A stretch of DNA of 64,000 nt from NCBI GenBank assembly GCA_025449115.1, contig JAHLKC010000031.1, positions 186,001 through 250,000 of the forward strand, written 5' to 3'. Positions 1-12,734 of this stretch are shown piece after piece. The translations under genes were made by a program, and so were the position numbers. Position 1 is the stretch's first letter. Each line of letters starts with the position of its first letter. The notes beneath the pieces are model-generated. The model saw only the letters and a list, made by a program, of their open reading frames with translations. It ran no database searches and was not told where the DNA came from. This DNA is from Chytridium lagenaria. Lineage: Eukaryota > Chytridiomycota > Chytridiomycetes > Chytridiales > Chytridiaceae.

Positions 1-3000
1 GTACACCGTTCCCCAACCTCCACATATTTCCCAACCGTCACCCGTCTCAACACCAACGATCCATTCTCAAAAATCGCAGGTGAGATCCTCGTCCCACATC
101 CAACACGACACCCTTCCTCGAGGGTGACGAGATCAAATTCCGTGATATCATCTGTATCCAGCATTACGCGTTTCCCGATCCGGGCACCGAGAAGCCGGTA
201 CCATAATGTTAGGAACGGTGTTTGCCTTAATGGTGCTGTGTAGGCACGATGTTGTGAATGGATGCGATCAATGAGCCACCAACGAAAATGGTAGAGACCC
301 CAGATGGGGTATGTGCCGGATCTGTAGCGACCTATGATGAGGTGTTTCATGAGGAGGGCGGTGGAGGCGGAAATGGAAGCCCATGTGAGGTAGAGAGCGG
401 GAAGAGCGGCGATGGAGATGTAGAAAGGGTAGTAGATGTAGAGGTAGACGATAAAGGCAACGCCTGGTGCGACGTTATGATGTTGATGATAAAAAGGATG
501 AGAACACCAAGCATCTGCAATAAAGTCCTTCCTATGCCTTTTGCAAAGGCACCAGCGGGTTTATGTAGATGCGTTGTGTGAAAGTCCTTGCGGATCAACA
601 TGTCACGTTCCTGTTCGCCCGTTGCGATCGTCCCGCCTAGATCGATCACGTCCTCCTTGAACTGGGTGATAGCAGTAGAGAGGGTTGATACAGTGGGGTT
701 TTCAAATATATAGCGGATGGGAATGGGGAGGGTGAGCGCGTGACGTATACGAGAAATGATGGCGGAAATTTTAGGGAGATCGGTACCATGAATGTGAAAG
801 ATATTGGTGTGGATAGAGAAGGTGGGGATGCCGACCAATTTCGAAACGGTATCGTAGCTGTCAACGTAACATTAGACATTCGCTTTACCAACACTTCAGC
901 ACTCACATAACTTTTTCCTGCGCATCCATAAACTCCCCTTTGTCTGTATCCGGCACCACGCGCACAGGTACAGGCAACCTCCCGACATCTATATCCCCAC
1001 AATCCATCCTCGGAAACCCTTCCTCCGCAACCGCAAATAAGGTTGGTAAATCAGAAGCGCTCAACCGTTCTCTCAAGAACGTAACAAGTGCTGAAACATC
1101 CAGCGCAACGTTGGGCTTCGGAACAATAAATGCAACGAGTTCGTCACGACGTTTTGAAATCATGACCTCGGAAATGCTGCGGTGTTCGAGGAAAGCGTCT
1201 TTGATGATTGTAGTATCGATGACATGACCGTTAATATTAATCTATACCACCAACTATTAGCACATGTACACCACAAGGTAACCAAAAAGCACTCACATGT
1301 TCCCCCATCTCCCCAAAAACCTCCACCCCCCCATCCCACCTCCACCGACCCCTCACCCCCGTAGCGTAAACCACCCCTTCACCAAGCGGATCCCAACCCA
1401 CCGTCCACGTCGTCCCTCCATCTCCCCCACTACAGCCTCACTTCTCACACACAATTCCCCGACAACATCCACCGGCAAGACCCTGCGTCCTTCATCCAAA
1501 ATAAACACAGTGGCTCCTGAAACAGGGTTTCCGGAAACCAGCTTTCCTGTCGTCCCGGTGGTTTTGGACGTTAATGTGATGCCAACATCAGGAGTTGGAG
1601 AATAAATTGTTGCAAGAGTATAGGACGATGTAGTTGGAGATGATACATTCCCGCTGTCCCCATAAAGCGCGATAAGCCGACACGTATCCCCCCAATTCAG
1701 TTTTTCAAACTGTCCCCAAAGATGAACCGGCAGCTTTTAAAGAAACAGTTAAAAAAAAAAAAAAAAAATCCCGCGACAAAATCAAAATCTCAATATCCAC
1801 TCACATAAACAACCGAAACATCGAGTCTCCCCAACTCCCTCACCAAATCCTCAGGTTCTGTCATCATCTCGTACTCCACAACAACACACCCAGCTCCACA
1901 AATTAAAGCACTCCAACACTCCACAATCCCAAGATGTGACCCTGTCCTCGCAGAAAAAGCAACCCGATCTTTAGGCGTCACCTCACACTGCATCCTTCCC
2001 CACGTCGCATCCTGCACAACCCCACCATGAGAACGCACACCAACCTGCACCTCCCCATGAATATTCCGTGAATAAAACGCTAAAAAAAATTTTAAAAAAT
2101 GAGTCAGTCAAAACAATCACAACACACGTCTTTCTTACCATACGCTACCGCCATAACATCATCACCCCCTCAAAATTCCCCCCATCCAACCCTTTCAACA
2201 CCTCCACAACCTCCTCCAAAAAAACCGTCTCAACACCCGCCTTCACCATCCCCTCAAACCTCCGTTCCGTCACCACCATCCCAACATCCACATCCACCAT
2301 CCTCCATCAAAAGGATCCACGGGGACGCAGAACGCTCCAACTTTAAAAATAGCAATCTGCGTGATAACCCATCCAGCGCTCCGTGGCAACAAACACATGA
2401 CCCCACGTCCATCAAGCCTCTTTCCAGACCTTCTCAAAAATTCACGCGCAAGTTGATTCGACGCTCTTCGTACATCTTCATACGTGTGCGTGTTCCCATT
2501 CACAGACACAACTGCAACGTTCATTGGGAAGCGTTCCGCAACGTCATCGAAACGTTTCCATAGTGTCCCGGATTCGGGGTTCGCGGGGTTATTGTAGGCG
2601 ACGATGTGTTGGATTTCGGATTCGGTGAGCATGGTGGCGTCGCCTAGAGGTGTTGGGGTTGTGAGGAGGGAGGTGAGGAGGTGGATGTAGTGGGAGGTGA
2701 GGGCTTGGGTGGTTTTTGGGTGAATGTGGGAGGTGATGAGAGTTAGGGTGAGACCAGTGGGTCTTTGGTCGAATTGGAAAATGAGCGGGATGGAGGGCAG
2801 GGGTGGAACGTCGTCAATGAATGGAGTGCCACGTTGCCGGTTATAGATAAATCCGACCTAACAAACGCATTTTAGAAAAAAGAAAATAAACATGATAATG
2901 TTACCTGAAACATTTTCGCAATATCTTCCATCACCACCTCCTTATTCTCCCTCACCTCTGCTCTCACCCTCTCCACCCTTTCCACAATCTCCCTCCCATC

Positions 3001-6000
3001 CCCATCCCACATTTACACCTCACCCCACCCAATGCTCAAACCCCCCAACCCCTACCAAAACCCTAACCCTCCCCAACAACAACCTCCTCAACCCCCGCAT
3101 ACCTCCCCAAAACCGCAACAACCCCGGCAAACAACACATCCTCAACGCGATTCCCATCAACACATGCCGTCAACGCCGCTGAAGAGAAACACTCAACCTC
3201 TCCCCAACACCCGCATCACTGTCAAGCGGTAAACAAAGCTTTGATATCCGTTCCCCATCTCCATTCCCAATACTCCATCTGTCTCAAATACCCTCGTTCT
3301 CTTTTGCGTTCCTCCATCCACCCCGCTATCGCCAACACATTCACCCCCACAACCTCCAAACCTCCCACAACTTCCTCCACAACATCCCTCGCAGACTCGG
3401 CATCCACAACCGCGCTGTTAAACAAAAACATCGCCACATCGTCTTTAACCTTAACCGTCAACACACGGGATGTGTCGTCACTATTCACAGGTATGTCACC
3501 GGTATACTGTAACCCAGCCTCAAGGACGATACACGCCAACACCGGATGTCGGTTCATGGCACCGCGTAGGGACGATTGAAGGGTTGCCGCGTTGACGCGT
3601 ACTGTAATCGTATGCGTTACATCACGCGATTCAAGACGTGCCCGCGTGAGAGGAACGAATGGATAAACTTTGTTCAAATCCGCGGGATCGAATAACCGTG
3701 GAATCGGACCTGTCTCACTCAAAGGTGACCCCACCTCCGTCCCCAAAAAGAAGGTGACGTTGGTCCATCAAACGCCGATGAAGCCTCTAACCGACCCAGT
3801 TTCAGTGACAAAACTTTAACCAAACTCGGAGGTTTCGGTACCCGACTTTCAACGGTGTCACTACAGCGTCTTTTGGAATGTCATCGACTTCTTCTTCGTC
3901 TTCTTCAATCAATTCCCCGATGGCTTTCACGATGCGAGATTCAGTGATACCAGGGGTGGTTGTCGTCAAAGAGAGGGTTCTGCGACGTGGGGAGATGGGG
4001 TTCGGGTGTTGGTAAGGTAACAGCCGAACGGGGGGTTGTGATGGGGGTTGTGGAGGTGCTACGGGTTGGGGTTTCTTTTGGTTCTGGGTCCTTGGTGGTG
4101 GCGATAGGTGGGGGTGTTTCGTCGGTTTGGATCATGATGGATGTAGCGGTTGGGGGACGACGACAGTGTTTACCGTTTTTTACGATATCCTCCTTTATCT
4201 CACTCTCCACAAGTGCCGGCGTCATCGCCGTCTCCCTCGACCCCATGACAGGTTTCAAAGTATCCACTTCCTTGACATCAACCACATTTTCATTGTCCCC
4301 TTTAACTGAAATCGGTGGCGGGGTCCACATCCTACCCAAACTCCCAACCCTCCCGGGAGACGACGATGGTGACACTCCCCTCGAACCCGGTTGCGGCGTC
4401 CTCGGGGTTGTGTGTTGGCGTCGGTGTTGGGACAGCGGGAGTCTCGGGTCTCACAAGCGCCGCCAACACCTCCCGATCCCCCACCACCCTCTTTGCCTCC
4501 ACAACCGTTCTCGCCGTGACAATAAACCACGGGTCTCATCAGCTTCGGCACGCTCGCAACACGATCCTCCATCGCGCTCGTGACACCCGTCCCATCGACT
4601 CCAAGCAGTTCATCATCGTCGTTAAAGACAACAACAGCGACAAGATCGCCGTTGAGGATATCGAGGAAGCATGCGGTGAGGTTTGACGCGTGGACAATGT
4701 GTTCTTCGAGATCGGGTTTATCGATGAGGAGGGTTGAGGAGAGACGGAGGAGGGGGGATCGGAGGCCTGTAAGACGGATGGCGCCTTTAGGGGATTGGAT
4801 GGCGAGGTCTGGGGTGCGAAAGAGGAGGGTAGATGGGTTGAAAGGGTTGCGAAGGAATCGGGAGGCGGTGAATGTTGGATTATTGCGGTACCCCTTTCAA
4901 GACAAAAAAAAACAAAGCAGCCGTTAGATTTCAGGGGGGAGGGGGGGGGGGGGGAAGTAGGAGTGCATACCTTTCCAACTGCATCGCCAAAGACAAAGAT
5001 TTCGCCGGGAACGCCAATCGGAACAACGTTGAGTTCTTTATCAAGGATGACGAAACCACAACCACCCTCCGCAATACCAATAGACGCTTTCCCAACGCTC
5101 CCATTCGTGTCATGATTCCCAACCCCCGTACAAGTCACAAAAGCCCCACACTCCGAGTTCCCATACACGACGGCAACCACGCCCGGCCACGTCATGGTCT
5201 CAGGGACGTCATCCCCGGTTTCCACCATGACGATGGTAACGCGAATCCGACCGTGTCGTTTCAACGGAGGTGTGCTGGCTGGAACGTGGAGGATGGTGGC
5301 GGATTCGTCATCGGTGAAGGTGATGGAGGCGCCGACGAGGAGGGAGGACCAGAGGGATGCGGCGTGGAGGTGCGTGGAGAGGGGGGTTAAGGTGAGGATG
5401 CGGTCACGGTCTGTGAGGGAGGTGAAGGACTTATGGAAACGGGATTGGGAGGTGATGGAGGTGTGGGTGTGTTGGGAACCAAGGAGAGTGCGTTTTGTGC
5501 GGGTTGTATAGAAAGCTATTTGAAAAGTGTTGGTTTTTGAATATGTGGAGTGTTGGGAACTTACCATATGCAACGGCGGTAGGGTCAATCACCACTCCTA
5601 AATTACCTTCCTCCTCCTCCCCACCCTTTCCATTGCTATCCTTTTCCATAACCACAACACCACAAACCTCCTCCACCTTCTCCATCCACTCCCTCCCAAC
5701 GTCCCACAAACCACAACAGCCGCCACCCCAGCCCCCCTCACAACCTCCTCAACCCACTCCATCGGCCACTCCTCAACACCAACCGGCACAACAACACCCC
5801 CAACCTTCAAAACACTCAAACACCCAACCACAAACTCAACCCCGGGTTTCCTCGCAACAACCAAAACAGCATCACCCGAGACATTTCGAGATTTCAAGAC
5901 GCGTGCCAATCGATTCGCACGTCGATTGACAGTGACGTAGGGGACGGATTTCCCGGCATCCAAGATACAAGCACGGAATGGCATTTTAGCGACAATATCT

Positions 6001-6809
6001 TCAAACCCCATGATGAGGGATTTAACGCGTTGTTTCAACGCTTTTGGTCCCTTGTTCCATTCCATGACTTGACGTTGACGTTCTGTTTCGGTGATGATGG
6101 TGAAACGACCTACAGGTGTTCGAAGAGGGTCTTTGAGGACGGTTTCGAGGATAACGCGGAAATGGGTGAGGAGTTTTTCGATAAAGGGTTCACGGAGAGT
6201 TGAGGCGTCGTAGAGGCATGTGACGGAACGAAGGTCAAGGTCGATGAAGATGGCGAAATGGAGGGTTTGGGATGCGGATAGGGAGGTGAGGGTTGCGTCC
6301 CATGGTTCCGCCGAGTCCATGCGTAGACCGATGAGGATAGTTGGTGTCCATTCGATGGGGGAGGAGGAGGCGAGGGAGGTTTGGAAAGAGTCAAAGGAGG
6401 TTTGGATGCGGGTTTCTGTGCGTTCTGATAGGGCGATGAAGGATTCGCGGGGTTTGATGTCGATGGGGATGGGGATGAGGGAGGGGGATGTTGGGGAGGG
6501 GATGATGGCGCCGATGAGGAAGCGGGGGGTTGAGGTGTACCGGGAGATGAGGATGGAGAGGGATGAGAGGATGGGGGCGTAGGAGGTTGTGACGCGGTGG
6601 GTGTCGGTGAAGGTGTCGAGGGTTGAGGGGAGGTGGGGGGGAGGAGGGAGGGATTTGGAGTTTGGAAATGTGGGGGGGAGGTGGGAGGGGTTTGATGGAA
6701 GGAGGGGAGTTGGGTAGTTGAGGAGGTGGGATGGGGGTTTTGTGCTTGGGATGGAGGAGGAGGGATGGGATGATGAGGGTGGAGGGTAGTTGTAATTATA
6801 GTCTCCCAT
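1..6809 (-). CDS. NRPS-like protein of the Pls/PosA type (partial; runs off the left edge)
   Basis: Start at 6809; the 3' end lies beyond base 1. Order along the protein: truncated condensation-like N-terminus; first adenylation-like domain (about 5980-4300), with an A5-like VYGNSECGAF and A6-like GEIFVFGD; condensation-like segment (about 3746-3000); second adenylation-like domain (about 2632-905); carrier-like domain (about 850-670); hydrophobic segment (LLQMLGVLILFIINII); then hexapeptide beta-helix sequence at 1-230 (IGKRVMLDTDDITEFDLV). That tail matches the terminal domain of epsilon-poly-lysine synthetase-like proteins (TIGR02353). Introns with good splice sites on the minus strand: 5516-5564, 4894-4970, 2858-2904, 2080-2138, 1734-1804, 1242-1296, 858-906. 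Frame breaks near 5710, 3240 and 3190 are probably sequence errors. Core catalytic motifs look lost (see findings), so enzymatic activity is doubtful. Probably membrane-bound. Family sure; product unknown. Confidence 0.8.
4894..4970 (-). other. Intron of the NRPS-like gene containing a long poly-G tract
   Basis: On the minus strand the donor is GTATGC (4965-4970) and the acceptor AG is at 4894-4895. Splicing joins GDAVGK to GYRNNPTFTASRF, restoring the A6 region of the first adenylation domain. The intron carries an almost pure run of about 20 G on the plus strand (4935-4954), which is C-rich in the transcript. Confidence 0.75.
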
Positions 6810-7836
6810 TATTGTTTATTGATAGATTCGTATTCGACGTTGGCAGTGTAGTAAGTAGTAGAGTTTCTGTATTCTAATTGAGGATGATTATCGACCGATG
6901 TTGATGAATGACTATAATTCAACCAACGTAAAGCATGCGAAATGAATATAGCTTGCCAGTCGCAACTTGTAGTACGTATTGTATGATAGGTTCCGTTTAG
7001 AACATCAGGAACGCTAAGAAGAAGTGTCGAAAGACAGGATGAAATGCTCGCTCAAGACGATCAATCAATCAATCAATATCAATTGAATTGAATTGAATTG
7101 AATCCAGTTGGATGGATGTACCGACAGCAGAGCAATGACGGCCGTCGTCGTTGTCGTCTCTGTTGCGCACAGTCTCAGTTGAGTACAAAATGGGGATGCG
7201 AGTGTCACACTTGTGTAATCCTTGTGTGTGTGTTTTAAATTTTTCCGTATTATATATATAACCGAGCAATCACAAAAATAAATAGAAATTGTCATTTCAT
7301 TATGAATGACGGATCCTGCGATGCATTGTTGCTTATAATTATCTACGATGCAATTTAAATGACGGCAACAGCCAAGTTTGACGACAAAACAAAGGCTCTG
7401 AATTTGTACTGTTATGAAGTCATTTTATTTTCCCGCACAGATAAAAGGGGGATTACGAACATACGTCTTTGGAGCTTTACCGCCCCCATGAGGGAATAAG
7501 TCAAACACTGTTATCCTTCTCAACTCAACATCAGAAGTAGATACAAAAACAAGTGAGGAGATGAAGAGGGTGATGAACAAAAGTGTAGAAAGGCAAGGGC
7601 AGGTCCATGTTTTTGGTGTGAGAGGGGGGTGGTTTGGATATGCAAGAAAAACAAAAAAATCGGAGAATGAGTGGTTGAATTGTCATTTCCAAAAAAAAGA
7701 AAACAAAAAAAAGAATGCTTAAAAGATGGTCAAGAGGTACATATAGAGGGAGTCATATAAGGCCACATGGAATCACTACGTCGGTTGGAGGTTTTCGGCA
7801 CCGAGAGCTTGAGGAGTTTTCGTCGAGTCCTTTTTT
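6810..7836. other. Intergenic region upstream of the NRPS-like gene
   Basis: No gene is seen. It contains two short tandem repeats, TCAA-type at 7061-7077 and AATTG-type at 7081-7103. The stretch 7440-7836 lies just 3' of the small gene at 7837-8121 and includes A-rich runs near 7690-7720. The only open frames are short and lack coding character. Confidence 0.6.
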
Positions 7837-8121
7837 TTAGAAAAAGTTGAACCTCCTAGGTCCAGCGGTTGCAGGGTCGCAGAATGACACATTCGAGTGA
7901 GTGGAAGAAGCAGAGGAGGCAGAAGAAGCGACGGAAGATCTTCTTGACGCCATGGCTTGTCTCCTGACATAGTTTCTTGGACCCATGGTTGCAACGTCAA
8001 TGTCAGAGATGACGGTTCCTGTTGGGATGTGGATGTGTTGAGGATGGGCGTTGACTTCCTCTGCGCGAACGCAGTAGACGGTGGAGACGGAGGTGGTTGA
8101 GGAAGTAGTTGATCCAGGCAT
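7837..8121 (-). CDS. Small protein, paralogue 1 of an ATxGPR-motif family
   Basis: Single-exon 94-residue protein starting MPGSTTSSTTSVSTVY. It has no signal peptide or membrane segment. The middle is Ser/Arg-rich (RRSSVASSASSASS). Two related motifs are visible: DIDVATMGPR near the centre and CDPATAGPR at the C-terminus. The protein at 19748-19987 shares the start region (SSTVY.VR), the central I-x-VAT-x-G-x-R motif and the C-terminal DPATxGPR, so the two are paralogues. A TATA box (TATATAA, about 8191-8198) followed by AGGGCATCA lies upstream, and the same pair lies upstream of the paralogue. Function unknown; not recognised as a named family. The conserved motifs, clean frame and promoter argue it is a real gene. 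Confidence 0.7.
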   Translation of the reverse strand: MPGSTTSSTTSVSTVYCVRAEEVNAHPQHIHIPTGTVISDIDVATMGPRNYVRRQAMASRRSSVASSASSASSTHSNVSFCDPATAGPRRFNFF

Positions 8122-8177
8122 TATTATTTTCTTTCTTTAGTTCTTAGATGAGAGTATATCGGTCCTTTTTCGAATGC

Positions 8178-8200
8178 AGGGTGATGCCCTTTATATAAGG
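8178..8200 (-). promoter_or_regulatory. TATA box plus AGGGCATCA element of small gene 1
   Basis: On the minus strand TATATAA is directly followed by AGGGCATCA, about 60-80 bases before the ATG at 8121. The second paralogue has TATAAAAAG then AGGGCATCA in the same order and strand, which suggests a shared core promoter. Confidence 0.55.
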
Positions 8201-8450
8201 CATTCAGTAGTGGTCATAAGGTGCTATTTATTTATTTATTACTTGTTTATTCCAAAATGCGTGACCTTTCTCTCTTTTTGCGTGATCACATTTCTATTAA
8301 TTAATAATTAAATATTAAGCACAGCTGTCAGCATGATTTATTGTAATATAGTATTAATAAATCATAAATAATAAATATTTAATATTAGACAAAGTTCCGA
8401 CGTTACTGCGGGTGGCTATTATTTATTTTATTATTTTATTTATATTATTT

Positions 8451-8673
8451 GGACGCTATCACCTTCGTTCGCGCAGTTGTTGGTAGGCAGTCGGGAGGGC
8501 GCCGTCACGCGCGGGCACCGCGTGGTGCCCGACCCAGCGCTCCGGCGGTCCCCGGGAGGGCGCCGTCACGCGCGGGCACCGCGTGGTGCCCGACCCAGCG
8601 CTCCGGCGGTCCCCCAGGGCGCCGTCACGCGCGGGCACCGCGTGGTGCCCGACCCAGCGCTCCGGCGGTCCCC
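8451..8673 (-). repeat. B2 terminal repeat, with a GC-rich ~60 bp unit in three tandem copies
   Basis: The first 103 bp equal B1 (13746-13848), beginning GGACGCTATCACCTTCGTT. The GC-rich part is repeated three times (8493-8553, 8554-8613, 8614-8673), against one copy in B1. Each unit holds a perfect hairpin, GGGCACC-GCGT-GGTGCCC. The open frames across it are by-products of the repeat. Confidence 0.9.
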
Positions 8674-8777
8674 CCTCCCTTCTTTATTAATGCTGTGAAT
8701 GTACATGAGTAGAGATGAAGCGATGAATAAACTTAAGAAAAGGACTGAAATTGGAGATGCTGGGGTTTGGTGGGTGG

Positions 8778-8824
8778 GTAGCTTGAAGCGGGCCTGCGCG
8801 ACGAAGGGAAGAAATTCTGATGTT
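8778..8824 (-). repeat. A2 repeat, inner part, cut by the LTR element
   Basis: Identical to 18620-18666 of the uninterrupted A1 copy, starting GTAGCTTGAAGCGGGCC. It ends with TGTT, the target duplication of the inserted LTR element. The rest of A2 resumes at 13691. Confidence 0.9.
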
Positions 8825-9775
8825 TGTGAAGTTCTCTCTATGGCCCCCTCTGCTAAGCCCCGGCATACAGAGGTAGAGAACCACATAATAGGTGACAAGA
8901 CTAGCGTCTAGGAGGTACTCCTAGATCAAGAGTCAAGCCCTATTCTGCCTTTAGTGACAGCGGGGATTTAAGTTGCTGTGGTTCTGCTCTAAAACTAATC
9001 ATATGAAAGAAAGGAAGGAAAAAGGAAGGAAAAAGGTACTCAGGCGGAGATCCAACGCGCCAGAGTGGAAGGGTCATCAAGGAGGGAGTCCATCCCGCTC
9101 CTAGTAGTGTACAAGGCCTCGTAATCGCCGCAATAAGCCGTTTTAACATGTTCTCATCTGATCTCTTCTACCTAAGGCCCTGCTCATGCCGCACTCCCAC
9201 TCACAGGCAACTAGATAGCCAGTCATCGCAATCAAGAAAAGAACAGAGGTGGTTATACTACCCAAACCTTCGAAGGAATCATGCCACAGAGGCGTCTATC
9301 CAGGGCTCAGGCCTTCTTAGACTCAAGTGTCTTGGTTCAAGGTGTAGTCTCCCCCAGCGGCGTAATCCCCGAGCGCCCGCAGGTACAACTAAATAACACA
9401 ATATTGAATAACAGAAGAATGAAGAAAGCATGGCCCAAGGGCAGCCATGCCTGGATGTATGGGTGGGATCAATCCAGGACTACAGAGGTGCACGTAAATC
9501 TATTCAACTTTCTACAAATAATAAAACAATACATAAAGGGGAATCAAATAACAACAACAGGCATCTCGACCAACGTGGTAGCATGTCATAAGTTGGCATA
9601 CCACGTCGACCGCCCTTCCTTCTATAAAAACCTCTCTCGTATCTATGGGGAAAAACTATGAAAAACCCCGAGAGGGAAAAGAATGGAACGGGAACAACAA
9701 AATAAGAATAAGGGCACGACGTCTATATAAGCGACGCATTCATGCCTCTCGGTGAGGTTATCCAATAATCTCACA
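8825..9775. repeat. Left LTR (951 bp)
   Basis: Starts TGTGAAGTTCTC and ends AATCTCACA. It matches the right LTR end to end, apart from eight single-run length differences. It contains the palindrome TCTAGGAG-GTA-CTCCTAGA near 8908-8927. Short open frames inside are not supported as genes. Confidence 0.92.
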
Positions 9776-12734
9776 TGCACCCACACTTGAGAACAAGTCC
9801 CCTGTGAGTTTTTACGATATAAATATATATATATCTTATATTGACTAGTAAAGTGTAGTGAATACAAAGTCTTCTAAAGCTAAGGGTACATCATCATGCT
9901 TAGCTTTTTCCGTGTCTTCACGTTGAGAGACAAGTTCTATTGGATTCATATCTTGTGAGTCCATATCACCGTTAATGTCATCACTCACATTAACCCTATC
10001 GTCAAGTTCTACCTCTGGGTCTGGAACTATGACTTCTTCTGACGCTGTGCTGGACAACTCTTGGAAGCCAGCATTATCACTTGCGTCTGTATAGCGAGTT
10101 TCTAATTTCTCGCGTTTAGGTATGCCGTGCTTATCAACATGGGCTAATTGTTTCAAGAACTCTTTAACATTTGTCTTGGCCACGCCATTCCAATAATCTC
10201 TAACTATTGCGGAAGGAATCTCGTGTTATAGCAACCAAGTGTTGTGGTATGGGCCAAAGTTGCAATAGCAACTTCTTCTTGAGTCTATATCAGGACTACT
10301 GTATTAACAGAGCTACTTATAGCAACTATTACATTAATCAAGTAAGTAAACAAAATATATTTAACGCGATAATTCACGTAATTATCATGATAAGTCACGT
10401 AATTATTATTTCAACACAACAAAGTATCAAAACTTCTGCTCAAAATATAACAACTAATATACTTAGTACAATAAAATAGGCTCACTCCTCAGATCCTATC
10501 TTCACGTAACGCACTTTACGCTTGAAAGAAAACTCTCAAACTAGAACGAATTTGTTGTGATAAATCATCTTTAAACTACTTCAAGAAGTTTAACTGACGT
10601 GTATACATAATCAAACTTATTCTACTCCACATCTCTGCTCATTGCGCGTTAAGCATGACGTTAGTATTCAACGTTTGTTTATGGTCACTTCTGTTATCTT
10701 GTAAGGCATTCTAATGTTATTAACAACCAATATCAAGGCATCATTAACACGAAACATAATCCCTATGTCTTTACATATTATCTGCAGATGACGATAAGTT
10801 GACTCAGATTCTCAAACGAGAATATGACTCTCCAACAGTTCACCCACTCTTTAAAGCAAACACACATATATCCACATAAGGGTGGGAGGGTGAGGAAGTA
10901 CGCGCAAAGCGTGTCCAACAAAATGAATGGCCTAGCCATAATATGTTGACGTTCACGCATTGCAAGATACATGAGACATAAAGCTTTGTTGATATGGTTA
11001 ATACAACACCTATAATTGCAACATTGACTAACACTGACCAGCAGTGTAAGTACAATAAAGTTAATAGAGGATTCAGTTTCCTTAATCAGTGGAAGCCCTC
11101 TTCTGTTGAACGGCCCCGGTTCAAGTTGAGCTCCATAATCAAAGCATTTTTATAATAAAAAATGCAGATGCGCTATCATTTCTGTGTCAAAAAATTATAT
11201 CAAGTTGATGTGATCGTCAATGTTTCAATAAGAAGCATTATATTCTACCATTAGCTAGTGCATATTATGAAAGAAGGCAACGGTGGCACCTTCCTTAAGC
11301 ATATACCATGAGGCCATGATTTGCTTTGTTATATTCAAAGTCACAAAAGTGACCCGGTTTAAACAGTGAGCAAAGGGTTGCGCTGTGCATAAGTAAGATA
11401 GATTGCATACATAATTATCGGCAGGTATAACCGTGTTATTATATTAGCAACAACTAATTGGATGTGGTGACCCGAAACATTTGTGTGTTAAGAAATTAAC
11501 AAATTTGTCAAGCAAAAATGCTGAAGTCCAATGCCGAAGTTTTTCAAAACGTTATAAGTCTGGAACGGTGCGTCGCAAGATGACGCGACCTATATAAAAA
11601 TGATGCCCTCATTGAGGGCTACGTGTATGGAAATTTTCAAGTAAAAATCGCGATAAAAATTAACGAAGTAGTAAAACGGCAAGTTCGTCGTCAATAATAA
11701 ATTAATCAGAAGAAACCCAAGACTTTCCAAAGTATTTCTACATCTTCGAATTATTTGGCGAATCTGGTATGAATGACTTGGGGATTGAAGTCGAAATCCT
11801 ATTTCGAAGATTTGACAAAATTCTCTTCTTCATAAAAAGTCGAAACACTGTTTTAAAACTTATTTCAAAAGACTTTCCGGCTCTTCTGGACGATAGCTAT
11901 CGGAATCACTAAGGTTTTACTTCTGGGGAGCAGCGGTTGTCAAGATCACAGGCATAAAGATCATAACCTCTGGACCCTGGGGATTGTTGTTAACATTACC
12001 AATTTTGTGTAACCTGGTTTGGTAAAAGTGAAAGTCCAGGACTCATACAACTGTAAATAAAGACTGCCTCCTTAACGATTACAAGACCAATAGGGGCGCA
12101 AACGTTACCATATTTTACCACTGTTTGCGTAGTACTACGCACTACATCCCTGTAAAGTTTCATAATTATAGTAATAAAAATGAGTGCGAAACGCGCAATC
12201 GAAAAAGCGTCGAAGTGATAAAAGCATATAGATCTCACTTAAAAGTAAGATCTAATACACTAAAAGGCTCCTAAAAGCCACAAAAAACGCTGAGAGCGTT
12301 CTAGGGTACTGGATGGTAGTCCAGTGTTGACAAAGGTGGCGGGGTGCCATAAAGACTACCCAATGCCAGGCCTCCATGACAGAGGCCCTTAATGTGCTTA
12401 GGTCGAAACCCTCGCATGTCAACAAGATCCTACGACTACCCTGCCAGCAGGGGTCGTCAATGGATCAAAGTGAGTCTAGCTTTTGCAACAACATCCCTCA
12501 TGCCTCCTAGGAGGCCTTCACTGGGTGTCTACACACGTTTTGACAAGGGGTGGTTGCAAACAAATGTATAACTCACAACACAAAAACCGCGATCTCTCGA
12601 CGACTGTATACGGTAGAGACGTGGGACGATAGCGCAAATGACGCCCCGACTCGTAGCTTTCATATGATATAAAGATCAATAAAATATGATTAGTAGAAGA
12701 AACCGAAACCACCATATTTGGTTGGGCCCCCATC
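9776..12734. other. Internal region of the LTR element
   Basis: Mostly AT-rich with no retroviral domains. One minus-strand frame at 9845-10183 (112 residues, acidic C-terminal half, starts MAKTNVKEFLKQLAHVDK) could be a remnant or captured piece; I do not recognise it. The segment 12280-12520 is GC-richer and has several short inverted repeats (for example CTGCCAGCAG and CCTCCTAGGAGG), which might form RNA structure before the right LTR. Confidence 0.6.

Noticed and set aside
4343..4352. CTCCCGGGAG as another copy of the GC palindrome
   Set aside because: It lacks the ACGGGAG half and the flanking sequence, and lies in NRPS-like coding sequence; a chance match.
8449..8712. Plus-strand proteins rich in Arg/Pro/Ala across the GC-rich repeats
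   Set aside because: The frames arise from three tandem copies of the B2 repeat and have no independent support.
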